From Rhodobacteraceae bacterium Alg238-R152 (GTDB lineage Bacteria > Pseudomonadota > Alphaproteobacteria > Rhodobacterales > Rhodobacteraceae), in contig UNRJ01000003.1 in assembly GCA_900537125.1 (NCBI GenBank), positions 186,001 to 250,000 on the forward strand: a stretch of DNA of 64,000 bases, read 5' to 3'. Under the pieces are notes generated by a model. That model had not been told where the DNA came from. It was given only the letters and a program-made list of their open reading frames with translations, and made no database searches. The translations under genes were made by a program, and so were the position numbers. Below, one piece after another: positions 55,075 through 63,363 of this stretch (positions within the stretch are counted from its first letter, which is position 1; the number at the start of each line of letters is the position of its first letter).

Positions 55075-55107
55075 ACGCCCCTGCCTGATCCGCAGGGGCG
55101 TTTTTGG
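55075..55107 (+). terminator. Intrinsic terminator after DUF1127 gene 3
   Basis: AACGCCCCTGC (55075-55085) pairs perfectly with GCAGGGGCGTT (55093-55103), loop of 7, then TTTTTGG. Confidence 0.9.
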
Positions 55108-55110
55108 TTG

Positions 55111-55584
55111 TTAGGACGGCTGCGGCACGGCGTTGAGGGGACCGGTGAGGTGGTCCTCAAGCCCTTGCAGGTTGCCGTTGAGCACCTTGCGCAATTGTGG
55201 CTTCATCAGGGTGGCCCCCATGAGCCAACCAAACGGGCCAAATTTTGGCTGATAGTCGATGCACCAATGGACATGGGTTTTGCCGTCGCTTGTTGGGGTC
55301 AATCGAATCTCTGCTTCGGCGGTTTTAAACGGGATCTTGCCCATATCCAGCATGGCCGCGCGGTAGCCGCGCCCCTCGGTCCAGGTGATGGCTTCTTCCA
55401 CAAGCGACGTGCCATTGGGAAAATGGCAGCGGCGTTTCGCGCCAAGGCCGGTGGTGTTGTCAGAGAGGACGTCCACTTTCACAACTTCCGGGGCAATCAC
55501 ATCAATCGCCATATAATCGGCCAAGGTGGCCCAGACAGCGGCGGGCGCGGCGGGGATGGTGCGGGTGCTTTCTACGTGCAGCAT
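55111..55584 (-). CDS. SRPBCC (START-like) family protein, 157 aa
   Basis: Polyketide cyclase/dehydrase-like fold: MLHVESTRTIPAAPAAVWAT at the N-terminus gives the first strand and helix, and PTSDGKTHVHWCIDYQPKFG sits in the last third. The cavity of such proteins binds a lipid-like ligand; no catalytic residues can be named. It is divergent from the WYL regulator (55680), which suggests that the regulator controls it. Length is normal. Confidence 0.78.
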   Translation of the reverse strand: MLHVESTRTIPAAPAAVWATLADYMAIDVIAPEVVKVDVLSDNTTGLGAKRRCHFPNGTSLVEEAITWTEGRGYRAAMLDMGKIPFKTAEAEIRLTPTSDGKTHVHWCIDYQPKFGPFGWLMGATLMKPQLRKVLNGNLQGLEDHLTGPLNAVPQPS

Positions 55585-55639
55585 GATGGTCTCTTTCAGA
55601 CAAATTGGTTGCGTTGAAACCTGCCTAAACTTGCCCTGC

Positions 55640-55670
55640 TGACAGCGTTATGTCAGTAGTGTGTCAGTAG
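55640..55670. promoter_or_regulatory. Candidate operator between the SRPBCC and WYL genes
   Basis: TGTCAGTAG is repeated at 55651-55659 and 55662-55670 (11 bases apart), and TGACAG at 55640-55645 is the reverse of the first TGTCA. Direct repeats one helical turn apart upstream of a regulator gene suggest an autoregulatory site. Confidence 0.45.
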
Positions 55671-55679
55671 AGGTGAAAA

Positions 55680-56375
55680 ATGCGTCGCACGGAACGGCTT
55701 TTCCAGATTATCCAGATATTGCGGGCGGCTCGCGCACCGGTGACGGGGCGAGAGCTAGCTGACGAATTGGAAGTGTCGTTGCGCACGCTCTATCGAGATA
55801 TGGCGGAGCTGATTGCGCAGCGGGTGCCTATCACCGGTGAGGCCGGGATGGGCTATGTGCTGGATGAGGGCTATGACATGCCACCCTTGATGCTAACCGC
55901 AGATGAGTTGGAAGCGGCCGTTTTGGGCGCGGGTTTGGTCGCGGGGCAGGCGGATCCAACGTTGGCGCGGGCAGCGCGAGATTTGGTGGCCAAGCTAACC
56001 GAGGCGATTCCCGAGGAGCTACGGCCGGTGGTACTGGATGCCAGTTCACGGGCGATTGTCGCCAAAGGTCCAAAGGCGGAGCAGTTTGACGGGGCGCGGC
56101 TGCGGGTTGCCATTCGAGAGCGGTTTAAGTTGCGGGTTATCTACCGGGATGGCGGGGGGCGCGAGAGTAGTCGTGTGATCTGGCCCCTGTTGATCGCCTA
56201 CTTTGTGGGGGAACGCTACATTGTGGCTTGGTGTGAAACCCGGCAGGGCTACAGGCACTTCCGCACAGATCGCGTGGTGGCGTTGGACGTGCTGAACGAG
56301 GTGTATTCGGGGCGTCGTGCAGTGTTGATCAAGGGGTGGGACGAGGTGATGGCCAAGCGAAAAGCGGCGACTTGA
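55680..56375 (+). CDS. WYL-domain transcriptional regulator (YafY-type), 231 aa
   Basis: An HTH_11 DNA-binding part (residues 1-60: MRRTERLFQIIQILRAARAP, ELADELEVSLRTLYRDMAEL) is followed by a WYL-like domain with YFVGERYIVAWCETRQGYRH and FRTDRV. The W-Y-L residues correspond to IVAWCE here, so the signature is degenerate. Start ATG 55680 comes directly after an 11-bp-spaced direct repeat. Probably controls the divergent SRPBCC gene and itself. Confidence 0.82.
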   Translation: MRRTERLFQIIQILRAARAPVTGRELADELEVSLRTLYRDMAELIAQRVPITGEAGMGYVLDEGYDMPPLMLTADELEAAVLGAGLVAGQADPTLARAARDLVAKLTEAIPEELRPVVLDASSRAIVAKGPKAEQFDGARLRVAIRERFKLRVIYRDGGGRESSRVIWPLLIAYFVGERYIVAWCETRQGYRHFRTDRVVALDVLNEVYSGRRAVLIKGWDEVMAKRKAAT

Positions 56376-56514
56376 CCAAATTGCTCTTTGGTCATCGATC
56401 CATGCGGCCTCTGCCCAACATCTCCAGATTTTCAGGTAAATTGACCGCTTGGCTTTGTTATGTCTTTTGGGCGGGCAGACTGCCACTTCACGACCTTCAT
56501 AAGGAGCGCTTCTG

Positions 56515-57639
56515 GTGCTGGATCTCACATCATTTCGACGCGACTTGCACAGCCACCCCGAGACGGGATTTGATCTGGAGCGCACGCCGCGTTTGATCTC
56601 CGAGGTTTTGGAAGGGGCGGGGCTTGAAGTTGTGCGTGGCGTTGGGCAGTGCGGTGTTGTGGCCACCCTGCGGCGCGGCCCGGATGAAACGGCCATTGGC
56701 CTTCGCGCCGATATGGACGCGCTCCCCATTCAGGAAGCCAATGGCTTTGCTTATCGTTCGAAACAGGATGGGCTTTTCCATGGATGTGGGCACGACGGAC
56801 ACAGCACAATGTTGCTTGGAGCGGCGCTCAAGTTGGCGGATGACCCGACGCTTAAGCGGACCGTGCACTTTATCTTTCAGCCGGATGAGGAAAACGGCAA
56901 CGGCGCCGCAGCGATGATTGCTGACGGTTTGTTTGAGCGGTTTCCCATGGCGGCGATTTATGGGTTGCACAACATGCCAGGTATGGCGCTTGGGCATTTT
57001 GCCACGCAGTCTGGACCGTTTTGCGCGTTTGAAGACAATTTTGAGATCACAATTGAGGGGCAGGGAGGGCATGCCTCGATGCCGGAGAAAAGCGTTGATC
57101 CGATCGTGGTCGGCTCGGCCATCGTGATGCAGTTGCAGTCCATCATCTCGCGCAATGTGCCGCCGCGCGATCATGCGGTGGTCTCTGTCACAGAGTTTCT
57201 GACCGATGGGGCCCGCAATATTTTGCCCAGCAATGTGACGTTGCGCGGCGATTGTCGGGGGTTTTCACCGGAGGTTTCCCAAACCATTGAGAGCCGCATG
57301 CGTACGATTGTAGAGGGGATTTGTACCGCGCAGGGCGCACAGGGGCAGGTTGCATATTCTACATCGTTCCGGCCACTGGTGAATGATGCTCAGGCCACCG
57401 AGGTGATTGCCAATGCCGCTCAAAGCGTAGGGGCACTTGATGCGACCTATGGGCGGGTTGGGTTTTCCGAGGATTTTGCGGAGTTCCTGACCCATCGGCC
57501 GGGGGCATTTATTTTGATGGGCAATGGGCTGGAGGGGAACAACGCTATGCCGCTGCACAACCCGTCTTATGACTTCAATGATGACGCTATTGCGCACGGG
57601 GTGAAATTTTGGACGCAGCTGGTGCATCAATCATTCTAA
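56515..57639 (+). CDS. M20D family amidohydrolase (hippurate/indole-acetyl-amino-acid hydrolase type), 374 aa
   Basis: Zinc peptidase-like amidohydrolase. Motifs: RRDLHSHPETGFD at the start, IGLRADMDALPIQE, HGCGHDGHSTMLLGAA (metal ligands), FQPDEENGNGAAAMI and the C-terminal PLHNPSYDFNDDAI. GTG 56515 is chosen because AAGGAG lies 8 bases upstream. These enzymes deacylate N-acyl amino acids such as hippurate; the substrate here is unknown. It lies after the WYL regulator on the same strand with a 139-base gap. Confidence 0.9.
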   Translation: MLDLTSFRRDLHSHPETGFDLERTPRLISEVLEGAGLEVVRGVGQCGVVATLRRGPDETAIGLRADMDALPIQEANGFAYRSKQDGLFHGCGHDGHSTMLLGAALKLADDPTLKRTVHFIFQPDEENGNGAAAMIADGLFERFPMAAIYGLHNMPGMALGHFATQSGPFCAFEDNFEITIEGQGGHASMPEKSVDPIVVGSAIVMQLQSIISRNVPPRDHAVVSVTEFLTDGARNILPSNVTLRGDCRGFSPEVSQTIESRMRTIVEGICTAQGAQGQVAYSTSFRPLVNDAQATEVIANAAQSVGALDATYGRVGFSEDFAEFLTHRPGAFILMGNGLEGNNAMPLHNPSYDFNDDAIAHGVKFWTQLVHQSF

Positions 57640-57759
57640 CAAAATAAATGCGGTTGAGAGTGCACCGGGATCAATGAGGCGGCGCATCGAATAGCAGTTG
57701 TTGCTCCAAATGGACTTCAGCCCTAAGTTGTGTGAGGTTAAACATTGGAGACAGGTTTT

Positions 57760-58641
57760 ATGCGTTCATTTTTCCTTGCAGCATCAGTTGCTGCGGCACT
57801 GCCATCTTTGGGACATGCTCAAAGCATCGAAGAAGATGTGACACTTCAGGCTGAAGGCCAGGAATTTGTTGGCACTCTGGTGCGCCCGTCTGGTGATCCA
57901 GCGCCCGTTGTTTTGCTGTTGCATGGTTTCACCGGCTCGAGAGACGAGCTTACCATTCCCAGCACTGAGCAAGGTATTTTTGCCCATACGGCCATTCGCT
58001 TGGCTGAAAGCGGCTTTGCGAGCTTGCGGATCGATTTTCGCGGGTCGGGCGAGAGCACCGCTGACTTCAGCTATGAAGAGACGACGTTTGATGGCCAGAT
58101 TGCCGATGCGCTGGCTGCTATCGACCATCTAAAAACCCGTGATGACGTGGATGGTGGAGACGTTCATGTGATCGGGTGGAGCCAGGGGGGGCTTGTGGCC
58201 TCCGCTGTTGCTGGTCGAAGTGACACATTGGATGGGGTTGCGCTTTGGCAGGCTGTTGGCGACGCAGACGCCACCTATGGCGGGCTGCTGAGTGCGGAAA
58301 CTCTAGCCAAAGGCAAGGCAGCAGCCGCAAATGAAACAATCATTGCGTCACTGCCCTGGGGGGCGGAGGTGTCCCTCAATGGTGCGTTTTTTGACGGGAT
58401 TGAAACCCTCGACCCATTGGCCGAGGTGGCGGCCTACTCAGGGCCATTGTTTGTGACACAAGGGAAATTGGACACTACAGTGATGCCTGCGGTCTCAGAG
58501 GCCTTTATCGCAGCGCATGACGGCCCGGAACAGCTTTGGAGCGCAGAAATGGATCACGTGTTCAATGTCTTTGGGGAGACCGAGACCCTGGATGCGATGA
58601 TTGGCGCCACTGTCGCATTTTTTGAGACCAACGCCGACTGA
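57760..58641 (+). CDS. Secreted alpha/beta hydrolase, 293 aa
   Basis: A signal peptide (MRSFFLAASVAAALPSLGHA, cleavage before QSIEED) leads to an alpha/beta hydrolase: LLLHGFTGSRDE is the oxyanion region, IGWSQGGLVASAVAG holds the nucleophile serine, and the histidine is near the C-terminus in AEMDHVFNVF. The acidic residue is not certain. ATG 57760 follows TTGGAGACAGG. Substrate unknown (esterase or peptidase-like). Followed by a GCCCGTGGC/GCCACGGGC hairpin. Confidence 0.8.
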   Translation: MRSFFLAASVAAALPSLGHAQSIEEDVTLQAEGQEFVGTLVRPSGDPAPVVLLLHGFTGSRDELTIPSTEQGIFAHTAIRLAESGFASLRIDFRGSGESTADFSYEETTFDGQIADALAAIDHLKTRDDVDGGDVHVIGWSQGGLVASAVAGRSDTLDGVALWQAVGDADATYGGLLSAETLAKGKAAAANETIIASLPWGAEVSLNGAFFDGIETLDPLAEVAAYSGPLFVTQGKLDTTVMPAVSEAFIAAHDGPEQLWSAEMDHVFNVFGETETLDAMIGATVAFFETNAD

Positions 58642-58677
58642 TCTGGGGGCAGGTCCCGGAACGACCTTGTGCACCCC

Positions 58678-58710
58678 GCCCGTGGCGCCATCTGTGGTGG
58701 AGCCACGGGC
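58678..58710 (+). terminator. Possible terminator after the alpha/beta hydrolase gene
   Basis: GCCCGTGGC (58678-58686) pairs perfectly with GCCACGGGC (58702-58710) around a 15-base loop. Only TCTT follows, so termination may be partial. Confidence 0.5.
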
Positions 58711-58732
58711 TCTTAGATTGCGATCTTGTACA

Positions 58733-58761
58733 TTGCAAACCCTCCCCCAAGGGTCTATACG
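58733..58761 (+). promoter_or_regulatory. Candidate promoter of the rplO-secY-adk block
   Basis: TTGCAA (58733-58738), 17-base spacer with C-run, then TATACG (58756-58761). The distance to rplO is 97 bases. Confidence 0.6.
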
Positions 58762-58858
58762 CCCCCGGTGGCGTTTTACGTCATGAGAATCAAAACCAAG
58801 AAAAGCCGTGTTTGACCCGAAGACGCTTCGTGGGTCAGTTCCGGCAAGGAGAAGCGAT

Positions 58859-59332
58859 ATGAAACTGCACGAACTGAGCGACAATCCTGGCGCAACCAAA
58901 AAACGCATGCGCGTTGGCCGTGGCCCTGGCTCCGGCAAGGGTAAAATGGGTGGCCGTGGTATCAAAGGTCAAAAGTCCCGTTCGGGTGTGGCAATCAACG
59001 GCTACGAAGGTGGCCAAATGCCATTGTACCAGCGTCTGCCTAAGCGTGGCTTCAACAAGCCAAACCGCAAGGCATTTGCTGTGATAAACCTGGGTCTGAT
59101 CCAGAAATTTGTTGATGAGAAAAAGCTGGACGCCTCTGCTGCGATCACCGAAGACGCGCTGATCGCGTCCGGTCTGGTGCGTCGCAAAAAAGACGGCATC
59201 CGTGTTCTGGCAAAAGGCGACGTATCCGCCAAGCTGAACATCGAAGTGACTGGCGCTTCCAAAGCTGCGGTTGAAGCAGTTGAAAAAGCGGGTGGCTCTC
59301 TGACAGTCAAATCCGCGCCAGCGGCTGAATAA
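58859..59332 (+). CDS. rplO: 50S ribosomal protein L15, 157 aa
   Basis: [38 protein letters not shown] and [20 protein letters not shown] identify L15. ATG 58859 follows AAGGAG. It is the first gene of the block, detached from rpmD. Confidence 0.96.
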   Translation: MKLHELSDNPGATKKRMRVGRGPGSGKGKMGGRGIKGQKSRSGVAINGYEGGQMPLYQRLPKRGFNKPNRKAFAVINLGLIQKFVDEKKLDASAAITEDALIASGLVRRKKDGIRVLAKGDVSAKLNIEVTGASKAAVEAVEKAGGSLTVKSAPAAE

Positions 59333-59382
59333 GAGGTTGTGAGCGGGCAAAGACCCGCTTACATATCCTTCCAAGTTTTCCT

Positions 59383-59421
59383 AACGCCGCCAAACCGGAA
59401 AACGGTTCTGGCGGCGTTTTT
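59383..59421 (+). terminator. Strong intrinsic terminator between rplO and secY
   Basis: AACGCCGCCA (59383-59392) and TGGCGGCGTT (59409-59418) form a perfect stem with a second inner stem AACCG/CGGTT, followed by a T-tract (59417-59421). A smaller hairpin AGCGGG/CCCGCT lies at about 59342-59359. Only 20 bases remain between this and the secY start, so secY must be read through it. Confidence 0.85.
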
Positions 59422-59440
59422 AGTCTAAGAGAGATCCTAA

Positions 59441-60805
59441 ATGGTATCTGCAGCAGAGCAAATGGCGGCCAACACCAGCTGGTCCGCACTTGGAAAAGCC
59501 ACCGATCTGCGCAATCGCATCCTGTTCACACTGGGTTTGCTGATTGTGTATCGCCTTGGCACATGGATTCCGGTTCCGGGCATCGACGGTGTTGCCCTCC
59601 GTGAGTTTATGGAAGAGGCCGGCGCAGGCATTGGCGGCATCCTGTCCATGTTCACCGGCGGTGCGCTGGGACGGATGGGCATCTTTGCTCTCGGCATCAT
59701 GCCTTACATCTCTGCGAGCATTATTGTTCAGCTCTTGGGCTCGATGGTTCCTGCTTTGGAACAGCTTAAGAAAGAAGGCGAGCAAGGCCGCAAGAAGATG
59801 AACCAATACACTCGCTACGGCACGGTGGCATTGGCAACCTTGCAGGCCTATGGCCTTGCCGTCAGCCTGGAGGCCGGTGAGCTGGTCACCGATCCGGGCC
59901 TGTTCTTCCGCTTCAGCTGTCTTGTGACGCTGGTGGGCGGCACCATGTTCCTGATGTGGTTGGGTGAGCAAATCACCGCACGCGGCATCGGCAACGGTAT
60001 CTCCCTGATTATCTTTGTGGGCATTGTGGCGGAACTTCCTGCTGCGCTGGCTCAGTTCTTTGTTTCTGGTCGCACCGGTGCCATCAGCGAGGCAGTGATT
60101 GTCGCGGTGATTGTGATGGTGATTGCCACCATTGCCTTTGTGGTCTTCATGGAGCGCGCACTGCGCAAGATCCACATCCAGTACCCCCGTCGCCAGGTTG
60201 GTATGAAAGTCTATGATGGTGGCTCTTCTCACCTGCCGGTAAAGGTGAACCCGGCCGGCGTGATCCCGGCGATCTTCGCCAGCTCCCTGCTGTTGCTGCC
60301 AACCACCATTGCGACGTTCTCCGGTAGCCAAACAGGCCCAATCATGTCGACGCTGTTGGCGTACTTTGGCCCGGGACAGCCGCTTTACCTGCTGTTCTTT
60401 GTCTCCATGATTGTGTTCTTTGCCTACTTCTACACCTTCAACGTCAGCTTCAAACCTGACGATGTGGCCGACAACCTGAAGAACCAGAACGGCTTTGTGC
60501 CGGGCATCCGTCCGGGCAAGCGCACCGCTGAGTATCTGGAATACGTTGTGAACCGTATCCTGGTTCTGGGTTCTGCATACCTTGCGGCAGTTTGTCTCCT
60601 TCCAGAGATTCTGCGTGGTCAGTTTGCGATCCCGTTCTACTTTGGCGGCACCTCGGTTCTGATTGTGGTCTCTGTGACCATGGACACCATCCAGCAAGTT
60701 CAGAATCATTTGCTCGCCCACCAGTACGAAGGGCTGATTGAAAAATCGCAGCTGTCTGGCAAAGGTCGGAACAAGCGCAAACGCAAAGGACCTGCTCGTC
60801 GATGA
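59441..60805 (+). CDS. secY: Protein translocase subunit SecY, 454 aa
   Basis: Channel subunit of the Sec translocon. About ten membrane segments are visible. IPVPGIDG and [20 protein letters not shown] (plug and TM2 region), the cytosolic loop [12 protein letters not shown] and the C-terminal loops KKNG-like region [19 protein letters not shown] are conserved. It ends at an ATGA overlap with adk. A terminator-like hairpin precedes it. Confidence 0.97.
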   Translation: MVSAAEQMAANTSWSALGKATDLRNRILFTLGLLIVYRLGTWIPVPGIDGVALREFMEEAGAGIGGILSMFTGGALGRMGIFALGIMPYISASIIVQLLGSMVPALEQLKKEGEQGRKKMNQYTRYGTVALATLQAYGLAVSLEAGELVTDPGLFFRFSCLVTLVGGTMFLMWLGEQITARGIGNGISLIIFVGIVAELPAALAQFFVSGRTGAISEAVIVAVIVMVIATIAFVVFMERALRKIHIQYPRRQVGMKVYDGGSSHLPVKVNPAGVIPAIFASSLLLLPTTIATFSGSQTGPIMSTLLAYFGPGQPLYLLFFVSMIVFFAYFYTFNVSFKPDDVADNLKNQNGFVPGIRPGKRTAEYLEYVVNRILVLGSAYLAAVCLLPEILRGQFAIPFYFGGTSVLIVVSVTMDTIQQVQNHLLAHQYEGLIEKSQLSGKGRNKRKRKGPARR

Positions 60806-61377
60806 ATATTATTCTGCTTGGCCCGCCCGGTGCCGGTAAAGGAACCCAGGCTGGCCGTCTCGTGGAAAAGCGCGACATGATCCAGCTTTCCACGGGTGAC
60901 ATGTTGCGCGCCGCCAAAACCTCCGGCACGGAAATGGGCAAAAAGGTTGCCGAGGTCATGGACCGTGGCGAGCTTGTTACCGACGAGATTGTGATTGGTC
61001 TGATCCGAGAGCAGCTGGAAGGCGACAAGAAGGGCGGTTTCATCTTTGACGGCTTCCCACGCACGTTGGCCCAGGCCGATGCATTGGCGGACTTGTTGGC
61101 CGAGTGCGGTGAAACGCTGGACGCTGTGATTGAGATGCAAGTGGATGACGAAGTGCTGGTGCATCGGATTGTCAACCGTGCCAAAGAAGCAGTTGCCAAC
61201 GGTGGCGCAGCCCGTGCGGACGACAATGCTGAAAGCCTGAAAGTACGCTTGATGGCGTATTACAAGCAGACCGCGCCGTTGATTGGATATTACCACGCCA
61301 AAGGCAACCTGACCTCGATTGACGGGCTGGCGTCGATGGATGAGGTTGAGGCCTCCGTGGCGGATGTGCTGGGGTAA
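60802..61377 (+). CDS. adk: Adenylate kinase (short form), 191 aa
   Basis: Catalyses 2 ADP to ATP and [32 protein letters not shown] and [14 protein letters not shown] are intact. The protein is about 25 residues shorter than E. coli Adk because the LID insertion is missing ([20 protein letters not shown] follows directly), the normal short variant of alphaproteobacteria. It overlaps secY by four bases. Confidence 0.97.
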   Translation: MNIILLGPPGAGKGTQAGRLVEKRDMIQLSTGDMLRAAKTSGTEMGKKVAEVMDRGELVTDEIVIGLIREQLEGDKKGGFIFDGFPRTLAQADALADLLAECGETLDAVIEMQVDDEVLVHRIVNRAKEAVANGGAARADDNAESLKVRLMAYYKQTAPLIGYYHAKGNLTSIDGLASMDEVEASVADVLG

Positions 61378-61382
61378 GCAAA

Positions 61383-62273
61383 ATGAAACGAGATGTCCCA
61401 AAAGGCTGGACTAGCGCCTATTGGGATATCTTAGAACAGGTGTATTGGGTCCCACCCTATATTGGAATGAAGTCCATTCCGCGCAAGCTCTGGCAGACCC
61501 ATGGGGATCGCGTGTCGGTGCCTTCGATAATGACGTCCAGTAATGGGCCGCTCTATTTTCGAGAAAAGAAAACTGCAGATTTCTGGCCGTATATTCAGCG
61601 ACAGGAAGAGACATTCAATCATCAGTTTGAACTTTTCGCGTCACTACTTTCTCCTGAAGATTTGGCTTTGGTCTTGGCGCCGATATGTGGCCTTCCGCAG
61701 GGGCTCGCGATTTCGCCACTAGGAAGGTCGACCAATTCACATTTGAAATGGTCTGAAATGGGAAACTATACTCAGCCCGACCTATTTCTAAGGGGGCCAT
61801 CCGCAATCGCGATGATTGAACTAAAATTCAACGCCAAAACCAACATGGACCAATTTGGCAAGTATTTGGCTTTGATTGCTCGTGATGATGACTTGTATGG
61901 GGGCAAGCCTCTTAGAAGACTGACCTATATCTTGGCGTCGCGCGAGCCAGTCATGGCACTTGAAAAGCAATTAGGACAAAGTATCCGAGACATTTCTCAG
62001 CTTGCACCAGAAACGATTGCAACTCATGTGAAGAATGCAAAAGTAGCCTCTTACCTCCGAGAAAATCCGGATCCGGTCAGGCGGGCAATTACCCAAACAC
62101 AGATCAATGCAGTTTCGTGGCAGGCCTTGCATGACCGCTTGGTGGAAGTGTCAAAACAGGCTGACAATAAGCCCGGAGTTCGTACATTTTGCAGAATTTT
62201 GTCCGGCATGGCAGAAGCCGTTTTGATGCATCCACTCTCAAAAGTTAAACGGGCAAATAGTGATTTGAGATAA
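61383..62273 (+). CDS. Unknown PD-(D/E)XK nuclease-like protein, 296 aa
   Basis: Family not recognised by name. Residues 132-161 fit a restriction-endonuclease-type core: P132-D133, then E146-L-K148, then Q157-x-x-x-Y161, which match motifs II, III and IV of RecB-like nucleases (PD, ExK, QxxxY). A glutamate-rich helix near residue 75 could be motif I. There is no membrane segment and no helicase part. Start ATG 61383 is 5 bases after adk. Codon use is AT-richer than its neighbours. It may be an orphan nuclease or defence effector; no partner gene is present. Confidence 0.6.
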   Translation: MKRDVPKGWTSAYWDILEQVYWVPPYIGMKSIPRKLWQTHGDRVSVPSIMTSSNGPLYFREKKTADFWPYIQRQEETFNHQFELFASLLSPEDLALVLAPICGLPQGLAISPLGRSTNSHLKWSEMGNYTQPDLFLRGPSAIAMIELKFNAKTNMDQFGKYLALIARDDDLYGGKPLRRLTYILASREPVMALEKQLGQSIRDISQLAPETIATHVKNAKVASYLRENPDPVRRAITQTQINAVSWQALHDRLVEVSKQADNKPGVRTFCRILSGMAEAVLMHPLSKVKRANSDLR

Positions 62274-62289
62274 GCGGTGAAGCAAACAC

Positions 62290-62318
62290 TTGACACCCCC
62301 CGCAATCCCCCCTAAATC
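62290..62318 (+). promoter_or_regulatory. Candidate promoter of the rpsM-rpsK-rpoA block
   Basis: Perfect -35 TTGACA (62290-62295), 17-base spacer that is almost all C, then TAAATC (62313-62318). It lies 160 bases before rpsM. Strongest -35 in the ribosomal region. Confidence 0.68.
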
Positions 62319-62394
62319 ACCCCATCTCTTAACGGAGAATCAATTCTTTGCGCGTGGGTCGCCCCCATGTTGCAAGACCACCTGATCAGCTGAG

Positions 62395-62419
62395 GCCCGA
62401 TCGCTTGCTAGCGTCGGGC
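62395..62419 (+). other. Hairpin in the rpsM leader
   Basis: GCCCGA and CGCT (62395-62405) pair with AGCG and TCGGGC (62410-62419), with one bulged T and loop TGCT. No T-tract follows. A leader hairpin is where an autoregulatory ribosomal protein might bind, but no such site is described here. Confidence 0.5.
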
Positions 62420-62477
62420 TTACGTTGTGAAAAAAGGTTCCGGAGCTACGGAACCGCAACGAAAAGGAAAGTGACAC

Positions 62478-62846
62478 GTGGCACGTATTGCCGGCGTAAA
62501 CATCCCGACCCACAAACGGGTCCCGATCGCCCTGACTTATATCACTGGTATTGGCCCAGCTTCGGCCAAAGAAATCTGCGAAAGCGTTAAGATCGACGAA
62601 ACCCGTCGCATCAACGAGCTGTCGGACGCAGAAGTTCTGGCCATCCGTGAGCACATCGATGCAACTTACACCGTTGAAGGTGACCTGCGTCGTGAAGTGC
62701 AGATGAACATCAAGCGTCTGATGGACCTTGGCTGCTACCGTGGCTTGCGCCACCGTCGCAACCTGCCGGTTCGCGGTCAGCGTACCCACACCAACGCTCG
62801 CACACGCAAAGGCCCTGCGAAGGCCATTGCTGGCAAGAAGAAATAA
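62478..62846 (+). CDS. rpsM: 30S ribosomal protein S13, 122 aa
   Basis: [20 protein letters not shown] and [14 protein letters not shown] start it; [20 protein letters not shown] is the conserved C-terminal segment. The start is ATG-less: GTG at 62478 is read as Met, preceded by AAAGGAAAG. First of the alpha block. Confidence 0.96.
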   Translation: MARIAGVNIPTHKRVPIALTYITGIGPASAKEICESVKIDETRRINELSDAEVLAIREHIDATYTVEGDLRREVQMNIKRLMDLGCYRGLRHRRNLPVRGQRTHTNARTRKGPAKAIAGKKK

Positions 62847-62859
62847 GGGGTACTGATCA

Positions 62860-63249
62860 ATGGCACGTGAAAAGACTCGTACGAAGAAAAAAGAGCGTAA
62901 GAATATCGCCACTGGCGTTGCGCATGTGAACTCTTCGTTCAACAACACAAAAATCCTGATCTCCGACGTTCAGGGTAACGCTATTTCTTGGTCCTCTGCT
63001 GGCACCATGGGCTTTAAGGGCTCCCGTAAGTCCACGCCTTATGCTGCACAGATGGCTGCGGAAGACGCAGGCAAAAAAGCACAAGACCACGGCGTGAAAA
63101 CGCTGGAAGTTGAAGTGCAGGGTCCCGGTTCCGGCCGTGAATCCGCACTGCGTGCGCTGGCTGCTATCGGTTTCAACATCACCTCTATCCGTGATGTAAC
63201 CCCGATGGCGCACAACGGCTGCCGCCCACCAAAGCGCCGCCGCGTCTAA
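62860..63249 (+). CDS. rpsK: 30S ribosomal protein S11, 129 aa
   Basis: [40 protein letters not shown] and the C-terminal [16 protein letters not shown] are the S11 signatures. Located 13 bases after rpsM. The S4 gene, which follows S11 in E. coli, is not here. Confidence 0.97.
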   Translation: MAREKTRTKKKERKNIATGVAHVNSSFNNTKILISDVQGNAISWSSAGTMGFKGSRKSTPYAAQMAAEDAGKKAQDHGVKTLEVEVQGPGSGRESALRALAAIGFNITSIRDVTPMAHNGCRPPKRRRV

Positions 63250-63265
63250 GCGACATTTCTACTAC

Positions 63266-63294
63266 CTGGGGCCGCGTGATCCGCACGGCCCCAG
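63266..63294 (+). other. Hairpin between rpsK and rpoA
   Basis: CTGGGGCCG (63266-63274) and CGGCCCCAG (63286-63294) form a perfect 9-bp stem with an 11-base loop and no T-tract, in a 114-base gap. Likely a processing or stabilising element, since rpoA must be read from the same transcript. Confidence 0.55.
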
Positions 63295-63363
63295 TTCGTC
63301 ATTTTGAAACCTCGGGCGTCTGGTTCTTTTGGACATGGGAACGAGACAAGTATGGAGGGACGC

